From NCBI GenBank assembly GCA_013416405.1, contig JACCET010000001.1, forward strand, positions 372,001 through 436,000: 64,000 bases of DNA, read 5' to 3'. Within the stretch, counting starts at the first letter, position 1. Each line of letters begins with the position of its first letter. The notes under the pieces were generated by a model. The model was not told the origin of the DNA and made no database searches. It saw nothing but the letters and a program-made list of their open reading frames with translations. This document shows positions 47,645 through 56,845 of the stretch, one piece after another. Both the position numbers and the translations under genes were made by a program. Source of the stretch: Alcaligenaceae bacterium. Its GTDB lineage: Bacteria > Pseudomonadota > Gammaproteobacteria > Burkholderiales > Burkholderiaceae_B.

Positions 47645-50014
47645 ATGTCTTATGTAGTGTCTTTCGAGCAGCTCCGCATGACGGACGTCGACTCGGTCGG
47701 AGGAAAAAACGCATCACTAGGTGAAATGATCAGTCAGTTGGCCGGCGCCGGGGTAAGGGTTCCAGGCGGTTTTGCGACCACTGCCGACGCATTTCGCGAT
47801 TTTCTCAAGTCCACCAAGCTCGACCAGCGTATCGCAGAACGTCTTAAAACCTTGAATTCAGACGACGTGCGTGAGCTGGCACAAGGCGGCGCCGAAATCC
47901 GTCAATGGATCATCGATACCCCTTTTCCTGCCGAACTCGAGCAGGCTATTCGCACTTCTTTTGCCGAACTCGATGCAGACGGGCAGGGCTCGTTTGCCGT
48001 GCGTTCGTCGGCAACGGCTGAAGATCTTCCCGATGCCTCTTTTGCCGGACAACAGGAAACCTTTCTGAACGTCGTCGGCATTGACGACGTGCTCGAAAAA
48101 ATCCGCCACGTATTCGCGTCGCTGTACAACGACCGGGCCATTTCCTATCGCGTGCACAAAGGCTATGCCCACACCGAGGTTGCCTTGTCGGCCGGCATAC
48201 AGCGCATGGTGCGCTCCGACCGTGGCAGCGCCGGCGTGATGTTCACGCTGGATACCGAATCAGGCTTTACTGATGTCGTCTTCATCACTTCGTCTTATGG
48301 CCTGGGTGAAACCGTGGTGCAAGGTGCCGTCAACCCCGACGAATTCTATGTGTTCAAGCCTACCCTGGCTTCGGGACACTATCCCATCATCAGCCGCCGC
48401 ATTGGTTCCAAGCTGCTCAAAATGGAATTTGATGCCGAACGCACGGGGGGAATTGCGGTTCGTACCGTTGATGTACCGGTGTCTGAACGTAATCGCTATT
48501 CGCTGACCGACGACGAGGTCATAGAATTGGCCCGCTACGCCGTCATTATCGAAAACCATTACCAGCGTCCCATGGATATTGAATGGGGCCGCGACGGCAT
48601 TGATGGCAAGATCTATATCCTTCAGGCCAGGCCCGAGACCGTCAAGTCTCAGCAGGGCCACAACGACGTGCAGGAACGTTATCGTCTGAAGGCCACTGGT
48701 GAAGTGTTGATTACCGGCCGCGCCATCGGGCAGAAGATCGGCTCCGGCCGAGTGCGTATCGTGGCCGATGTGTCCGAAATGGATCAGGTCCAGGCTGGCG
48801 ACATACTGGTCACCGACATGACCGATCCCAACTGGGAGCCGGTCATGAAGCTGGCTTCCGCCATTGTCACCAACCGTGGCGGGCGTACTTGCCACGCGGC
48901 CATTATCGCTCGCGAACTGGGCATTCCTGCTGTGGTTGGCTGCGCCACTGCCACCGATGTGCTGGCCAATGGCCGTGAAGTCACGGTGTCATGTGCGGAA
49001 GGCGATGAAGGCCGAATCTACGACGGCCTGATCGAAACCGAGATCGAAGAAGTCCGCTGGGGCGAAATGCCTGAAATCGGCCTGAAAATCATGATGAACG
49101 TGGGTAACCCGCAGCTGGCTTTCGATTTTTCGCAAATTCCCAACGATGGCGTGGGACTGGCCCGGCTTGAATTCATCATCAACAACAACATCAACGTGCA
49201 CCCCAAGGCTGTGCTTGATTATCCCAATGTTGATGCCGAGCTCAAGCAAGCGGTTGAATCGGCTGCCCGTGGCTATGCCAGCCCGCGCGCCTTTTTCGTT
49301 GAAAAGCTGGCCGAAGGCATCAGCACGCTGGCTGCCGCTTTCTACCCCAAGCCCGTCATCGTTCGCCTGTCTGACTTCAAGTCGAATGAATACCGCAAGC
49401 TGGTAGGTGGCTCACGCTACGAACCCGAGGAAGAGAATCCCATGTTGGGCTTCCGTGGCGCGTCGCGCTACATTTCCCGCGAGTTTGAAGAGTGCTTCAA
49501 GATGGAATGCGAAGCGCTTAAAAAGGTGCGTGATGACATGGGCCTGACCAACGTCGAGATCATGGTGCCTTTCGTGCGTACTTTGCCGCAGGCAGCCAAG
49601 GTCGTCGACCTACTCGCCGCCCATGGCCTGGCACGCGGCGAAAATGGCTTGCGCTTGATCATGATGTGCGAAGTGCCGTCCAACGCTATTCTGGCCGAGC
49701 AGTTTCTGCAATATTTCGATGGTTTCTCCATAGGCTCCAACGACATGACGCAGCTTACGCTGGGCCTGGATCGTGACTCAGGCATGGAATTGCTGGCCGC
49801 AGACTTCGACGAACGCGACGAAGCCGTGCAGTTCATGCTGCGCCGTGCCATTCAGGCTTGCCTGGCGGCTGGCAAGTATGTGGGCATTTGCGGCCAGGGC
49901 CCCAGCGATCATCCCGATCTGGCCAACTGGCTGCGTGACGAAGGCATATTGTCAATGTCGCTGAATCCGGATACTGTCGTTGATACTTGGCAGCGTCTGG
50001 CAAAGTCGGCCTGA
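47645..50014 (+). CDS. ppsA: Phosphoenolpyruvate synthase
   Basis: This enzyme makes phosphoenolpyruvate from pyruvate and ATP for gluconeogenesis, releasing AMP and phosphate. At 789 residues it has the N-terminal ATP-grasp domain ([33 protein letters not shown]), the swivelling domain with phospho-His417 in [15 protein letters not shown], preceded by the PpsR target region, and the C-terminal PEP-binding barrel ([17 protein letters not shown], catalytic Cys in [11 protein letters not shown]). It opposes the pyruvate dehydrogenase flux encoded at 16-22 kb. A clear terminator follows. Confidence 0.98.
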   Translation: MSYVVSFEQLRMTDVDSVGGKNASLGEMISQLAGAGVRVPGGFATTADAFRDFLKSTKLDQRIAERLKTLNSDDVRELAQGGAEIRQWIIDTPFPAELEQAIRTSFAELDADGQGSFAVRSSATAEDLPDASFAGQQETFLNVVGIDDVLEKIRHVFASLYNDRAISYRVHKGYAHTEVALSAGIQRMVRSDRGSAGVMFTLDTESGFTDVVFITSSYGLGETVVQGAVNPDEFYVFKPTLASGHYPIISRRIGSKLLKMEFDAERTGGIAVRTVDVPVSERNRYSLTDDEVIELARYAVIIENHYQRPMDIEWGRDGIDGKIYILQARPETVKSQQGHNDVQERYRLKATGEVLITGRAIGQKIGSGRVRIVADVSEMDQVQAGDILVTDMTDPNWEPVMKLASAIVTNRGGRTCHAAIIARELGIPAVVGCATATDVLANGREVTVSCAEGDEGRIYDGLIETEIEEVRWGEMPEIGLKIMMNVGNPQLAFDFSQIPNDGVGLARLEFIINNNINVHPKAVLDYPNVDAELKQAVESAARGYASPRAFFVEKLAEGISTLAAAFYPKPVIVRLSDFKSNEYRKLVGGSRYEPEEENPMLGFRGASRYISREFEECFKMECEALKKVRDDMGLTNVEIMVPFVRTLPQAAKVVDLLAAHGLARGENGLRLIMMCEVPSNAILAEQFLQYFDGFSIGSNDMTQLTLGLDRDSGMELLAADFDERDEAVQFMLRRAIQACLAAGKYVGICGQGPSDHPDLANWLRDEGILSMSLNPDTVVDTWQRLAKSA

Positions 50015-50032
50015 TTAGCGCCATAATCCGAA

Positions 50033-50059
50033 AAGCCGGCTTCGAGCCGGTTTTTTTTT
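50033..50059 (+). terminator. Rho-independent terminator of ppsA
   Basis: AAGCCGGCT (50033-50041) pairs with AGCCGGTTT (50045-50053) around a TCG loop and runs directly into nine T residues (50051-50059), some of which pair. It ends 19 bases after the ppsA stop. Confidence 0.9.
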
Positions 50060-50124
50060 GGGTGCGCCCGGCTGGAAAGCTATGCCCGGAATGTTGTACA
50101 TTGAACTTGGAAACAGGAGCTGCC

Positions 50125-51432
50125 ATGAACAAGCAGACGCACAAAGTGGTGATAGTTGGCGGTGGGGCCGGGGGTCTGGAACTCGCCGCCAAGCTTGGGC
50201 GCAAGTACGGGCCTGCCCATGTGCTGCTGGTCGACAAAGACGGCGGTCACATCTGGAAGCCGTCTTTGCACGAAGTGGCCGCCGGAACGCTGGATATCCA
50301 CCGCGAAGGGCTCTCGTATTTCATGCTGGCCAAGGACTGCGGCTTCACTTTTATTTACGGTGAGCTTCACGCCATAGACCGCGAGGCCAGGCTACTCAAA
50401 CTCAAACCTGTGCTCTCCGACTCGCAAGACGAAGTGTTTCCAGCCCGGGACATCGCCTACGACACCCTTGTGATAGCGGTGGGTAGCAAGTCCAACTTTT
50501 TCGGGACACCGGGCGCGGCCGAGTTCGCTATTGCCCTTGACTCCACCGCCGAGGCCGAACGCTTCCGCTTGCGCCTGCTGCATCAACTGGTGCTGGCGAG
50601 CCGAAGAAAAGCGGCAGAGCCCGGCTATAAGCTGAATATCGGTATCGTGGGTGGTGGTGCCACCGGGGTTGAGTTGGCGGCCGAGCTGCTGGAAGCCTGC
50701 GCCGATGCCTCGTTTTATGGCCTGAACGACCTGGATCCCGCCACTGACATACGCATTACTCTGCTGGAAGGCAGTCAGCGTATTTTGTCGGCCTTGCCGG
50801 AAAAGCTGTCGGCAGCGGCTCAAGAACTGCTGGAAAGCAGGGGCGTAGTGGTCAAGACCTCGGTGCGTGTTGCATCCGTGGCAGCGGATGTGCTGACAGA
50901 CAGCGAAGGCAATCGTTACCCCGTCGATCTTTGTGTATGGGCCGCAGGCATTGAAGCGCCTGCCTGGTTGTCCGAACTTGGGCTAGAGGTCAATCGCAAC
51001 CATCAATTGGTTGTGGACAGCAGCCTGCGCAGCTCTGATCCGTATATCTATGCGCTGGGCGATTGCGCCCAGACGCCCTGGCTGGGCAAGGATCACTCCT
51101 TGCCGGCCCGCGCTCAGGTGGCGCATCAGCAAGCCAGCTTTCTGCTTGATACCATGCGCGAGCGCATCAATGGCCAGCCGCCTGCAGATCGCAAATTCCG
51201 CTACCGCGATCACGGCTCGCTGGTATCGGTGGGACATAGCCAGGGTGTTGGCAGCCTGATGGGCGTTTTGTCGGGGAAAAGCTGGTTTGTCGAAGGCTTG
51301 CTGGCGCGGCTCATGTACATGAGCCTGCATTTAATGCATCACTTGGCCGTGCTTGGGCCGGTTCGCACCGGTACGCTGGCAATAGGGCGCCTATTCATGA
51401 AACGCGCCGCGCCGCGTGTAAAGCTGCACTGA
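50125..51432 (+). CDS. ndh: Type II NADH:quinone oxidoreductase-like flavoprotein
   Basis: This single-subunit, non-proton-pumping dehydrogenase passes electrons from NADH to quinone at the inner face of the membrane. I start at ATG 50125 (MNKQTHKVVIVGGGAGG, 435 residues) behind ACAGGAGC; the frame is open upstream but crosses the ppsA terminator. Two Rossmann motifs are present, FAD (VGGGAGGLELAAKLG) and NAD (VGGGATGVELAAEL), with YALGDCAQTPW for FAD. The C-terminal RLMYMSLHLMHHLAVLG may be the amphipathic membrane contact. The symbol follows E. coli family naming. Confidence 0.9.
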   Translation: MNKQTHKVVIVGGGAGGLELAAKLGRKYGPAHVLLVDKDGGHIWKPSLHEVAAGTLDIHREGLSYFMLAKDCGFTFIYGELHAIDREARLLKLKPVLSDSQDEVFPARDIAYDTLVIAVGSKSNFFGTPGAAEFAIALDSTAEAERFRLRLLHQLVLASRRKAAEPGYKLNIGIVGGGATGVELAAELLEACADASFYGLNDLDPATDIRITLLEGSQRILSALPEKLSAAAQELLESRGVVVKTSVRVASVAADVLTDSEGNRYPVDLCVWAAGIEAPAWLSELGLEVNRNHQLVVDSSLRSSDPYIYALGDCAQTPWLGKDHSLPARAQVAHQQASFLLDTMRERINGQPPADRKFRYRDHGSLVSVGHSQGVGSLMGVLSGKSWFVEGLLARLMYMSLHLMHHLAVLGPVRTGTLAIGRLFMKRAAPRVKLH

Positions 51433-51484
51433 GCTGCTCACCGCAGCACACTACAATAGTCATGGGGGCAAGGAGACGCAGAAA

Positions 51485-52168
51485 ATGAGGTTCTACGCGC
51501 GGATAACTTCACCTTTGGGAGCGATGTTGCTCAGCTCCAATGGCACTCATCTTGATGGCCTGTATTTTGACGACCAGAAAGATATGCCGCTGGTAGATAC
51601 CGGGGTGCCTGCTAAACCCGTCAAGGCTGATCCGACAGCAGGTATGATGGCCGGCACCGCCATCAAAGACTTCAGGGCCTATAAGAAAACAGCTCAACCC
51701 GATCTCTTCAGTAGTCAAAACCTGGATGCCACCGACCCGACCAGCCGCAACAAAAGAGCAGCGTGGGACACGGCGCAGTCCTTGATCATCATACAGCCCA
51801 ATACGCCTGATGGCGCCCTGAAGGTGTTTCAGCAAACACTGGGCGAGCTGCAAGAATACTTTGATGAGAAACGCACAACATTTACCGTACCCATACATCT
51901 GCATGGCACCGACTTTCAAATCAAGGTCTGGCAGGCGTTGCTGGCCATTCCTTACGGCGAGTACGTGTCTTATGGTGATGTGGCTCTGACGGCGGGCCTG
52001 ACGGCGCAGCATGGGCGTCCGGTGGGAACCGCCGTAGGGCGTAATCCCTTGAGCATTATTGTGCCTTGCCACAGGGTACTGGCCGGCAGTGGTCGTTTAA
52101 ACGGCTATACCGGCGGCCTTGAACGCAAATTCGCCTTGCTGGAGCTGGAAGGCTTTACCCTGGCTTAG
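51485..52168 (+). CDS. ogt: Methylated-DNA-[protein]-cysteine S-methyltransferase with an internal extension
   Basis: This suicide DNA repair protein takes alkyl groups from O6-alkylguanine onto a cysteine. The catalytic domain is clear: FQIKVWQALLAIPYGEYVSYGDVA, the helix-turn-helix region and acceptor Cys195 in IVPCHRVLAGSG, closing LNGYTGGLERKFALL. The N-terminal domain starts RFYARITSPLGAMLLSSNG. At 227 residues it is about 50 longer than usual; roughly residues 35-105 (after FDDQKDMPLV, through TAQPDLFSSQNLD) have no counterpart I recognise. It follows ndh by 52 bases. Confidence 0.9.
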   Translation: MRFYARITSPLGAMLLSSNGTHLDGLYFDDQKDMPLVDTGVPAKPVKADPTAGMMAGTAIKDFRAYKKTAQPDLFSSQNLDATDPTSRNKRAAWDTAQSLIIIQPNTPDGALKVFQQTLGELQEYFDEKRTTFTVPIHLHGTDFQIKVWQALLAIPYGEYVSYGDVALTAGLTAQHGRPVGTAVGRNPLSIIVPCHRVLAGSGRLNGYTGGLERKFALLELEGFTLA

Positions 52169-52204
52169 GTTCAGCCAACGCGGCCCTGGCCGTGTCCACT
52201 CATT

Positions 52205-52669
52205 TTAGTCACTCTTTTTGTTGCGGGTGTCATGCTTCATGATGCGTTCTTTTTCCCGTTGCCAGTCTTTGTCGCGTGCGGTATCGCGCTTGTCATGCTG
52301 CTTTTTGCCGCGCCCCAGTCCGAAGTCAAGTTTGATGCGCCCGTTCTTGTAGTGCAGGTTCAGCGGCACCAGGGTATAGCCGCGCTGCTCTACCTTGCCT
52401 ATCAGCTTGCTGATTTCCTCGGCCTTCAATAGCAGCTTGCGCGTGCGGGTGGAATTCGGATGGATATGAGTGGAAGCCGTAGGCAGCGGACTGATGTGCA
52501 TGTTGATGATCCAGATCTCGCCATCGCGTACGATAACGTAGCTTTCCTTCAGCTGCACATGCCCGGCACGTATGGCTTTTACTTCCCATCCTTCCAGCAC
52601 AAGACCCGCTTCGTAGCGTTCTTCGATGAAGTAATCGTGCGTTGCTTTGCGGTTATCGACAATGCTCAT
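52205..52669 (-). CDS. smpB: SsrA-binding protein SmpB
   Basis: This protein binds tmRNA and brings it to stalled ribosomes in trans-translation. The OB-fold core is clear: [28 protein letters not shown] is the family start (split here as one region), then HVQLKESYV and [16 protein letters not shown]. The C-terminal basic tail [18 protein letters not shown] is needed for decoding-centre entry. 154 residues is normal. It is divergent from ratA with 59 bases between, the usual smpB-ratA arrangement. The ssrA RNA gene is not in the window. Confidence 0.97.
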   Translation of the reverse strand: MSIVDNRKATHDYFIEERYEAGLVLEGWEVKAIRAGHVQLKESYVIVRDGEIWIINMHISPLPTASTHIHPNSTRTRKLLLKAEEISKLIGKVEQRGYTLVPLNLHYKNGRIKLDFGLGRGKKQHDKRDTARDKDWQREKERIMKHDTRNKKSD

Positions 52670-52683
52670 GAATCACAATATGG

Positions 52684-52712
52684 TTGTAGACTGTAAAATC
52701 CATACATTCTAT
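52684..52712 (+). promoter_or_regulatory. Possible promoter for ratA-rnfH
   Basis: TTGTAG (52684-52689), 17 bases, TTCTAT (52707-52712). Transcription would start only about 10 bases before the ratA ATG, and no Shine-Dalgarno sequence is seen there, so the message would be nearly leaderless. The -10 is poor. Confidence 0.3.
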
Positions 52713-52728
52713 CCATTAACGACTTTCG

Positions 52729-53163
52729 ATGCATAAAGTACAGCGTTCTGTTCTGGTTCCGCATAGTAGCGCCCAAATGTTTGATCTGGTGGCCGATGTA
52801 GCCAAGTACCCCGAATTCATGCCCTGGTGCGGTGGTACCACCGTGCATAAGCACGATGAAAACGGAATGGAAGCCTCGGTCACCATCAATATTGCCGGCA
52901 TGCGACAAACCTTCACCACCCGCAACGAGCATAAATACCCCGAGCTCATCACTATACATCTGGTCGACGGCCCGTTCTCCATGCTGACGGGAACCTGGGA
53001 GTTCCAGGCACTGGCCGAAGACGCATGCAAGGTTATCTATACTATGGAGTATGCCTTTTCAAGCCGGGCGCTCGAGGCAGTTGTCGGGCCCATATTCAAT
53101 CGTATTGCCAGCAGCTTCATTGATTCATTCACTCAACGCGCCCAAGTCGTTTATGGGCACTGA
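52729..53163 (+). CDS. ratA: RatA / ubiquinone-binding START-domain (COQ10-like) protein
   Basis: This small START-like protein (144 residues) is homologous to E. coli RatA, reported to block 70S ribosome association, and to COQ10, which binds ubiquinone; the quinone role is favoured by many for bacterial members. The N-terminus MHKVQRSVLVPHSSAQMFDLVADVAKYPEFMPWC contains the family start (two halves), and FNRIASSFIDSFTQRAQVVYG ends it in the C-terminal helix. It lies divergent from smpB and its last codons overlap rnfH by 11 bases, as in the ratA-ratB pair. Confidence 0.93.
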   Translation: MHKVQRSVLVPHSSAQMFDLVADVAKYPEFMPWCGGTTVHKHDENGMEASVTINIAGMRQTFTTRNEHKYPELITIHLVDGPFSMLTGTWEFQALAEDACKVIYTMEYAFSSRALEAVVGPIFNRIASSFIDSFTQRAQVVYGH

Positions 53164-53449
53164 CATCAATGTTCAAATTGTCTATGCCCAGGCCGATTCC
53201 GTCTGGCGGGCGGCCTTGAGCTTGCCAGCAGGCAGTACGGTTGGGCAGGCACTGGATGCCAGCGGTTTTGCACGTAGCAATCCAGCATACCCGCAAGATG
53301 CCCTGGCTGTCGGCATCTATGGGCAAGCCTGCACTGTCGAACGTCTGCTGATCCAGGGCGACCGAATTGAAATCTACCGACCCTTGAACTTCGACCCTAT
53401 GGAATCCCGCCGCCGACGAGCTCAGCACCGAATGGCGTTCATGAACTAG
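53153..53449 (+). CDS. rnfH: RnfH/RatB family ubiquitin-fold protein
   Basis: This 98-residue protein of the RnfH family has a beta-grasp fold and an unknown cellular role; the E. coli counterpart is RatB. I start at ATG 53153 (MGTDINVQIVYAQADSV), 11 bases inside ratA and in another frame, because the family starts here. IYGQACTVERLLIQGDRIEIYRPL is the conserved C-terminal half, and the following NFDPMESRRRRAQH is the basic tail. No rnf electron-transport genes adjoin it, so the name reflects family only. Confidence 0.9.
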   Translation: MGTDINVQIVYAQADSVWRAALSLPAGSTVGQALDASGFARSNPAYPQDALAVGIYGQACTVERLLIQGDRIEIYRPLNFDPMESRRRRAQHRMAFMN

Positions 53450-53451
53450 CG

Positions 53452-53471
53452 ATTGTCACGCACATGACAAT
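53452..53471. promoter_or_regulatory. Palindromic operator candidate before the valine operon
   Basis: ATTGTCA (53452-53458) and TGACAAT (53465-53471) are perfect inverted 7-base arms with a 6-base spacer, 93 bases before the dehydrogenase ATG and just behind the rnfH stop. Size and symmetry suit a dimeric repressor such as TetR or MerR types used for branched-chain catabolism. TTGTCA within it also resembles a -35. No regulator gene is adjacent. Confidence 0.5.
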
Positions 53472-53563
53472 AATAATGACGGCAAAGCGCTATGGTTTCG
53501 GGCGTGATTGATCAAGACTGTGGCTTAGTATTCAACATTAAATGGCAGCAAGGAGACAACAAC

Positions 53564-54718
53564 ATGGAATTTCGTCTGAGTGACGAGCAACAGGCTTTTG
53601 CACAAGCCGCACGTGATTTTGCCGAGGGCGAACTGGCCCCGAATGCAGCACGCTGGGATGCCGAAGGCATCTTCCCGCGCGATGCCTTCGCCCGCGCCGG
53701 CGAGCTGGGCTTTTGCGCCATTTACGCGCCCGAAACCATAGGTGGTCTGGGCCTGCCGCGCCTGGATGCAACGCTGGTCTTCGAAGAAATGGCTGCCTAC
53801 GACCCATCTACAACGGCTTTCCTGACCATACATAATATGGCTGCCTGGATGATAGGCTCGTGGGCCAGTGATTCGGTGCGCGATGCTTGGGGACCTGCTT
53901 TGGCCACGGGCGAAAAGCTCGCATCGTATTGCCTGACCGAACCGGGCTCGGGTTCCGATGCCGCCTCATTAACCACCCGGGCCGAGAAAAAAGGCGCGGC
54001 CTACGTGCTGAACGGGGCCAAGGCGTTTATTTCCGGCGCTGGCGATACCGATATGCTGGTGGTCATGGCACGTACCGGCGATGACAGCCCGCGTGGCATC
54101 TCCGCCTTTGCCGTGCCAGCCGACACCCCGGGCATTACTTACGGGCGCAAAGAAGAAAAAATGGGCTGGAACAGCCAGTCGACCCGTCCCATTACTTTCG
54201 ACAATGCCGAGGTGCCTGCCGAAAATTTGCTGGGCCATGAAGGCGAGGGTTTCAAGTTCGCCATGAAGGGCCTGGACGGTGGGCGCATCAATATTGCCAC
54301 GTGCTCGGTCGGTGCGGCACAAGGCGCCTACGAGGCCGCCCGCACTTATATGAACGAGCGCAAACAGTTTGGCAAGGCCTTGGCCGACTTCCAGGCCTTG
54401 CAGTTCAAACTCGTCGACATGCTGACGCATATTGTTGCCTCGCGCCAAATGGTGCGCCTGGCGGCCGCCAAGCTCGATATGCAGGATCCTAATGCGTCTT
54501 CTTATTGCGCCATGGCCAAGCGCCTGGCTACCGATCTGTGCTTCCAGGCCTGCCTGGACGCACAGCAAATACACGGCGGCTATGGCTACCTGAAAGATTA
54601 CCCGCTGGAACGGCTGGTACGCGATACGCGAGTGCATCAGATACTCGAAGGCACGAATGAAATCATGCGCGTCATCGTTGCGCGCCAATTACTCGAAAAA
54701 GGAGCAGACATCCGATGA
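53564..54718 (+). CDS. Acyl-CoA dehydrogenase, probably isobutyryl-CoA dehydrogenase
   Basis: This FAD enzyme oxidises a short acyl-CoA to its 2-enoyl form and passes electrons to ETF. I start at ATG 53564 (MEFRLSDEQQAFAQAA, 384 residues) behind AAGGAGAC. The N-terminal helical domain, the middle barrel (CLTEPGSGSDAASLTTRA) and the C-terminal helical domain are present, with IHGGYGYLKDYPLERLVRD and the catalytic Glu region QILEGTNEIMR. Substrate is inferred from neighbours: a 3-hydroxyisobutyryl-CoA hydrolase and a 3-hydroxyisobutyrate dehydrogenase follow, so isobutyryl-CoA from valine fits best. Confidence 0.92.
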   Translation: MEFRLSDEQQAFAQAARDFAEGELAPNAARWDAEGIFPRDAFARAGELGFCAIYAPETIGGLGLPRLDATLVFEEMAAYDPSTTAFLTIHNMAAWMIGSWASDSVRDAWGPALATGEKLASYCLTEPGSGSDAASLTTRAEKKGAAYVLNGAKAFISGAGDTDMLVVMARTGDDSPRGISAFAVPADTPGITYGRKEEKMGWNSQSTRPITFDNAEVPAENLLGHEGEGFKFAMKGLDGGRINIATCSVGAAQGAYEAARTYMNERKQFGKALADFQALQFKLVDMLTHIVASRQMVRLAAAKLDMQDPNASSYCAMAKRLATDLCFQACLDAQQIHGGYGYLKDYPLERLVRDTRVHQILEGTNEIMRVIVARQLLEKGADIR

Positions 54719-55860
54719 ATTCCCCGGTTTTGTTCGAAGAATTGGATACAGTCGATGGCCGCAAGGTGGGCTTGGCCACGCTGAACACGCCACAAACGCT
54801 CAATGGCTTGTCTTTGGATATGTGCAAGCTGCTGGCCAGCCAGTTGCGGCAATGGGAAGATGACGCGCAAATCGCCCTGGTGGTGTTGCGTGGTGCGGGC
54901 GAGAAGGCCTTTTGCGCCGGCGGTGATCTGCACGGCATATATAAAGGCATGCAGGACAACAGCAGCGGTCAGGCCTGGGACAACACCTATGCGCGTGAGT
55001 TCTTCGACGTGGAATATAGGCTCGATTACCACATACACACTTACGCTAAGCCTTTGTTGTGTTGGGGCAGCGGCATAGTCATGGGGGGCGGGGTAGGCCT
55101 GATGATGGGGGCCAGCCATCGCGTCGTCACTCAAACCACGCGGTTTGCCATGCCTGAGATCTCCATAGGTCTGTTCCCTGATGTGGGTGGCACCTGGATG
55201 CTTGCACGCATGCCGGGCGGTATAGGTCTGTTTCTTGCCCTGACCGGCGCCCAGATGGGAGCAGCCGATTGCACGCTGCTGGGTCTGGCCGACTACACGC
55301 TTGATGCCCAAGGGTGGGATGAACTGCTGGCGGCCATTCAGGCATCGACATGGTCGACAGAGCGCGACCAGAATGACGTGCTGCTGCACAAGCTGCTGCG
55401 AGGTTTGCAGTCCGGCGAGCCCGAACAACCCGGGCCATTGGGCACCCACTACTCATTGATACAGCACGCTTGCGGTGGCACCGATTTTTCCGCTATCTGC
55501 ACCAATATCTCGGCCTGGAGCCAAAGCGAAGACCCTTGGTTGAAACGGGCAGCCACCACCTTCATGGCTGGTGCACCTGGCTCAGCGCGCCTGAGCTTCG
55601 AGCTGCTGCGCCGGGTACGATTGATGTCGCTGGCCGATGTCTTTCGCCAGGAATATATTGTGACTTTGCAGTGCGGTGCGCACGGTGATCTGCAAGAAGG
55701 CATACGCGCCCTGATTATCGACAAAGACAAGCAGCCAAAATGGTCGCCGGCTACGCATGATGCCGCTACCGATGCCTGGGTACAGCGGTTTTTCGTTATT
55801 CCCTGGCCTGCCGATCTGGCCCATCCGCTGGCCGATCTGGGCCGCCAGGCCAGTGCCTGA
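54715..55860 (+). CDS. 3-hydroxyisobutyryl-CoA hydrolase-like enoyl-CoA hydratase family protein
   Basis: This crotonase-fold protein is of the long ECH_2 type (381 residues), which hydrolyses 3-hydroxyisobutyryl-CoA to free 3-hydroxyisobutyrate in valine breakdown. KAFCAGGDLHGIYKGM supplies the oxyanion hole, GSGIVMGGGVGLMMGASHRVVT the second, and PEISIGLFPDVGGTWMLAR carries the Glu and Asp typical of hydrolases rather than hydratases. Its ATG overlaps the dehydrogenase stop (ATGA). The product is the substrate of the next gene. A separate enoyl-CoA hydratase for the intermediate step is not encoded in this operon. Confidence 0.9.
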   Translation: MNSPVLFEELDTVDGRKVGLATLNTPQTLNGLSLDMCKLLASQLRQWEDDAQIALVVLRGAGEKAFCAGGDLHGIYKGMQDNSSGQAWDNTYAREFFDVEYRLDYHIHTYAKPLLCWGSGIVMGGGVGLMMGASHRVVTQTTRFAMPEISIGLFPDVGGTWMLARMPGGIGLFLALTGAQMGAADCTLLGLADYTLDAQGWDELLAAIQASTWSTERDQNDVLLHKLLRGLQSGEPEQPGPLGTHYSLIQHACGGTDFSAICTNISAWSQSEDPWLKRAATTFMAGAPGSARLSFELLRRVRLMSLADVFRQEYIVTLQCGAHGDLQEGIRALIIDKDKQPKWSPATHDAATDAWVQRFFVIPWPADLAHPLADLGRQASA

Positions 55861-55902
55861 TAACAAGTATCAAAAGAATATTTTTTACTCTAGGAGACAA
55901 CA

Positions 55903-56787
55903 ATGAGTCGTATCGCATTTATTGGTTTGGGCAATATGGGTGGCCCCATGGCCTTGAATCTGATCAAGGCGGGACACGAGCTGGTGGTTTTTGACCTGGC
56001 CGCCGCTGCGGTCAAGGTCGCATCTGATGCTGGCGCCACGGCAGCCACGTCAGCCCAAGAGGCTGTTAAGGGTGCCGATGTCGTGGTAACCATGTTGCCG
56101 GCCAGCAAGCACGTTGAAGGCCTGTACCTGGGTGAGTCGGCCTTGATCGATCACATTGCTGCGGGCACCCTGGTGCTTGAATGCAGCACCATCGCGCCTG
56201 AATCAAGCCGTAAAGTGGCCGATGCTGCGCGCGGCAAAGGCGTGCGTATGATAGACGCGCCGGTTTCGGGCGGTACGGGTGGCGCGGTGGCGGGTACGTT
56301 GACCTTTATTGTGGGCGGCCAGGCCGACGACCTGGAAGCAGCCAGGCCTTATCTGGAAAAAATGGGCAAGAATATTTTTCATGCCGGTGCTGCAGGCGCA
56401 GGCCAGGTCGCCAAGATCTGCAACAACATGCTGTTGGGCATACTGATGGCAGGCACGTCTGAAGCCCTTGCCCTGGGCGCGGCCAATGGGCTGGACACCA
56501 AGGTGCTGTCCGACATTATTGCCAAAAGCTCGGGGCGTAACTGGGCAACGGAACTGTACAACCCGTGGCCAGGCGTCATGGAACACGCGCCGGCCTCCAA
56601 AAACTATGCCGGTGGCTTTGGCGTAGACCTGATGCTTAAAGATTTGGGCCTGGCCGCCGAATCGGCCCTGAATTCCCGCGCTTCAGTCCCTTTGGGCGAA
56701 CTGGCTCGTAATCTGTATTCCCTGCACAGCGCCCAAGGCAATGGCGGGCTGGATTTTTCCAGTATTCTGAATCTGTATAAAAAATAA
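55903..56787 (+). CDS. mmsB: 3-hydroxyisobutyrate dehydrogenase
   Basis: This NAD-dependent beta-hydroxyacid dehydrogenase converts 3-hydroxyisobutyrate to methylmalonate semialdehyde. The Rossmann motif is AFIGLGNMGGPMA, the substrate loop DAPVSGGTGGAVAGTL, and the catalytic Lys is in GQVAKICNNMLLG; the C-terminal helical domain ends in SSILNLYKK, as in true HIBADH. 294 residues is normal. It follows the hydrolase by 42 bases with TAGGAGAC as ribosome binding site. The semialdehyde dehydrogenase mmsA is not in the window. Confidence 0.95.
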   Translation: MSRIAFIGLGNMGGPMALNLIKAGHELVVFDLAAAAVKVASDAGATAATSAQEAVKGADVVVTMLPASKHVEGLYLGESALIDHIAAGTLVLECSTIAPESSRKVADAARGKGVRMIDAPVSGGTGGAVAGTLTFIVGGQADDLEAARPYLEKMGKNIFHAGAAGAGQVAKICNNMLLGILMAGTSEALALGAANGLDTKVLSDIIAKSSGRNWATELYNPWPGVMEHAPASKNYAGGFGVDLMLKDLGLAAESALNSRASVPLGELARNLYSLHSAQGNGGLDFSSILNLYKK

Positions 56788-56807
56788 GGGCACCGCTGAC
56801 GGCGCCC
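56788..56807 (+). terminator. Hairpin after the valine operon
   Basis: GGGCACCG (56788-56795) and CGGCGCCC (56800-56807) pair with one A-C mismatch around a 4-base loop, right after the mmsB stop, followed by ATTTGTGG. It is a modest terminator candidate. Confidence 0.45.
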
Positions 56808-56845
56808 ATTTGTGGTGCCGCCAGCGATACCCATTTACTGAGTGG

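Noticed and set aside
49987-50124. N-terminal extension of the NADH dehydrogenase from 49987
   Set aside because: It overlaps the end of ppsA and its terminator; ATG 50125 has a ribosome binding site and begins the FAD motif at the usual distance.
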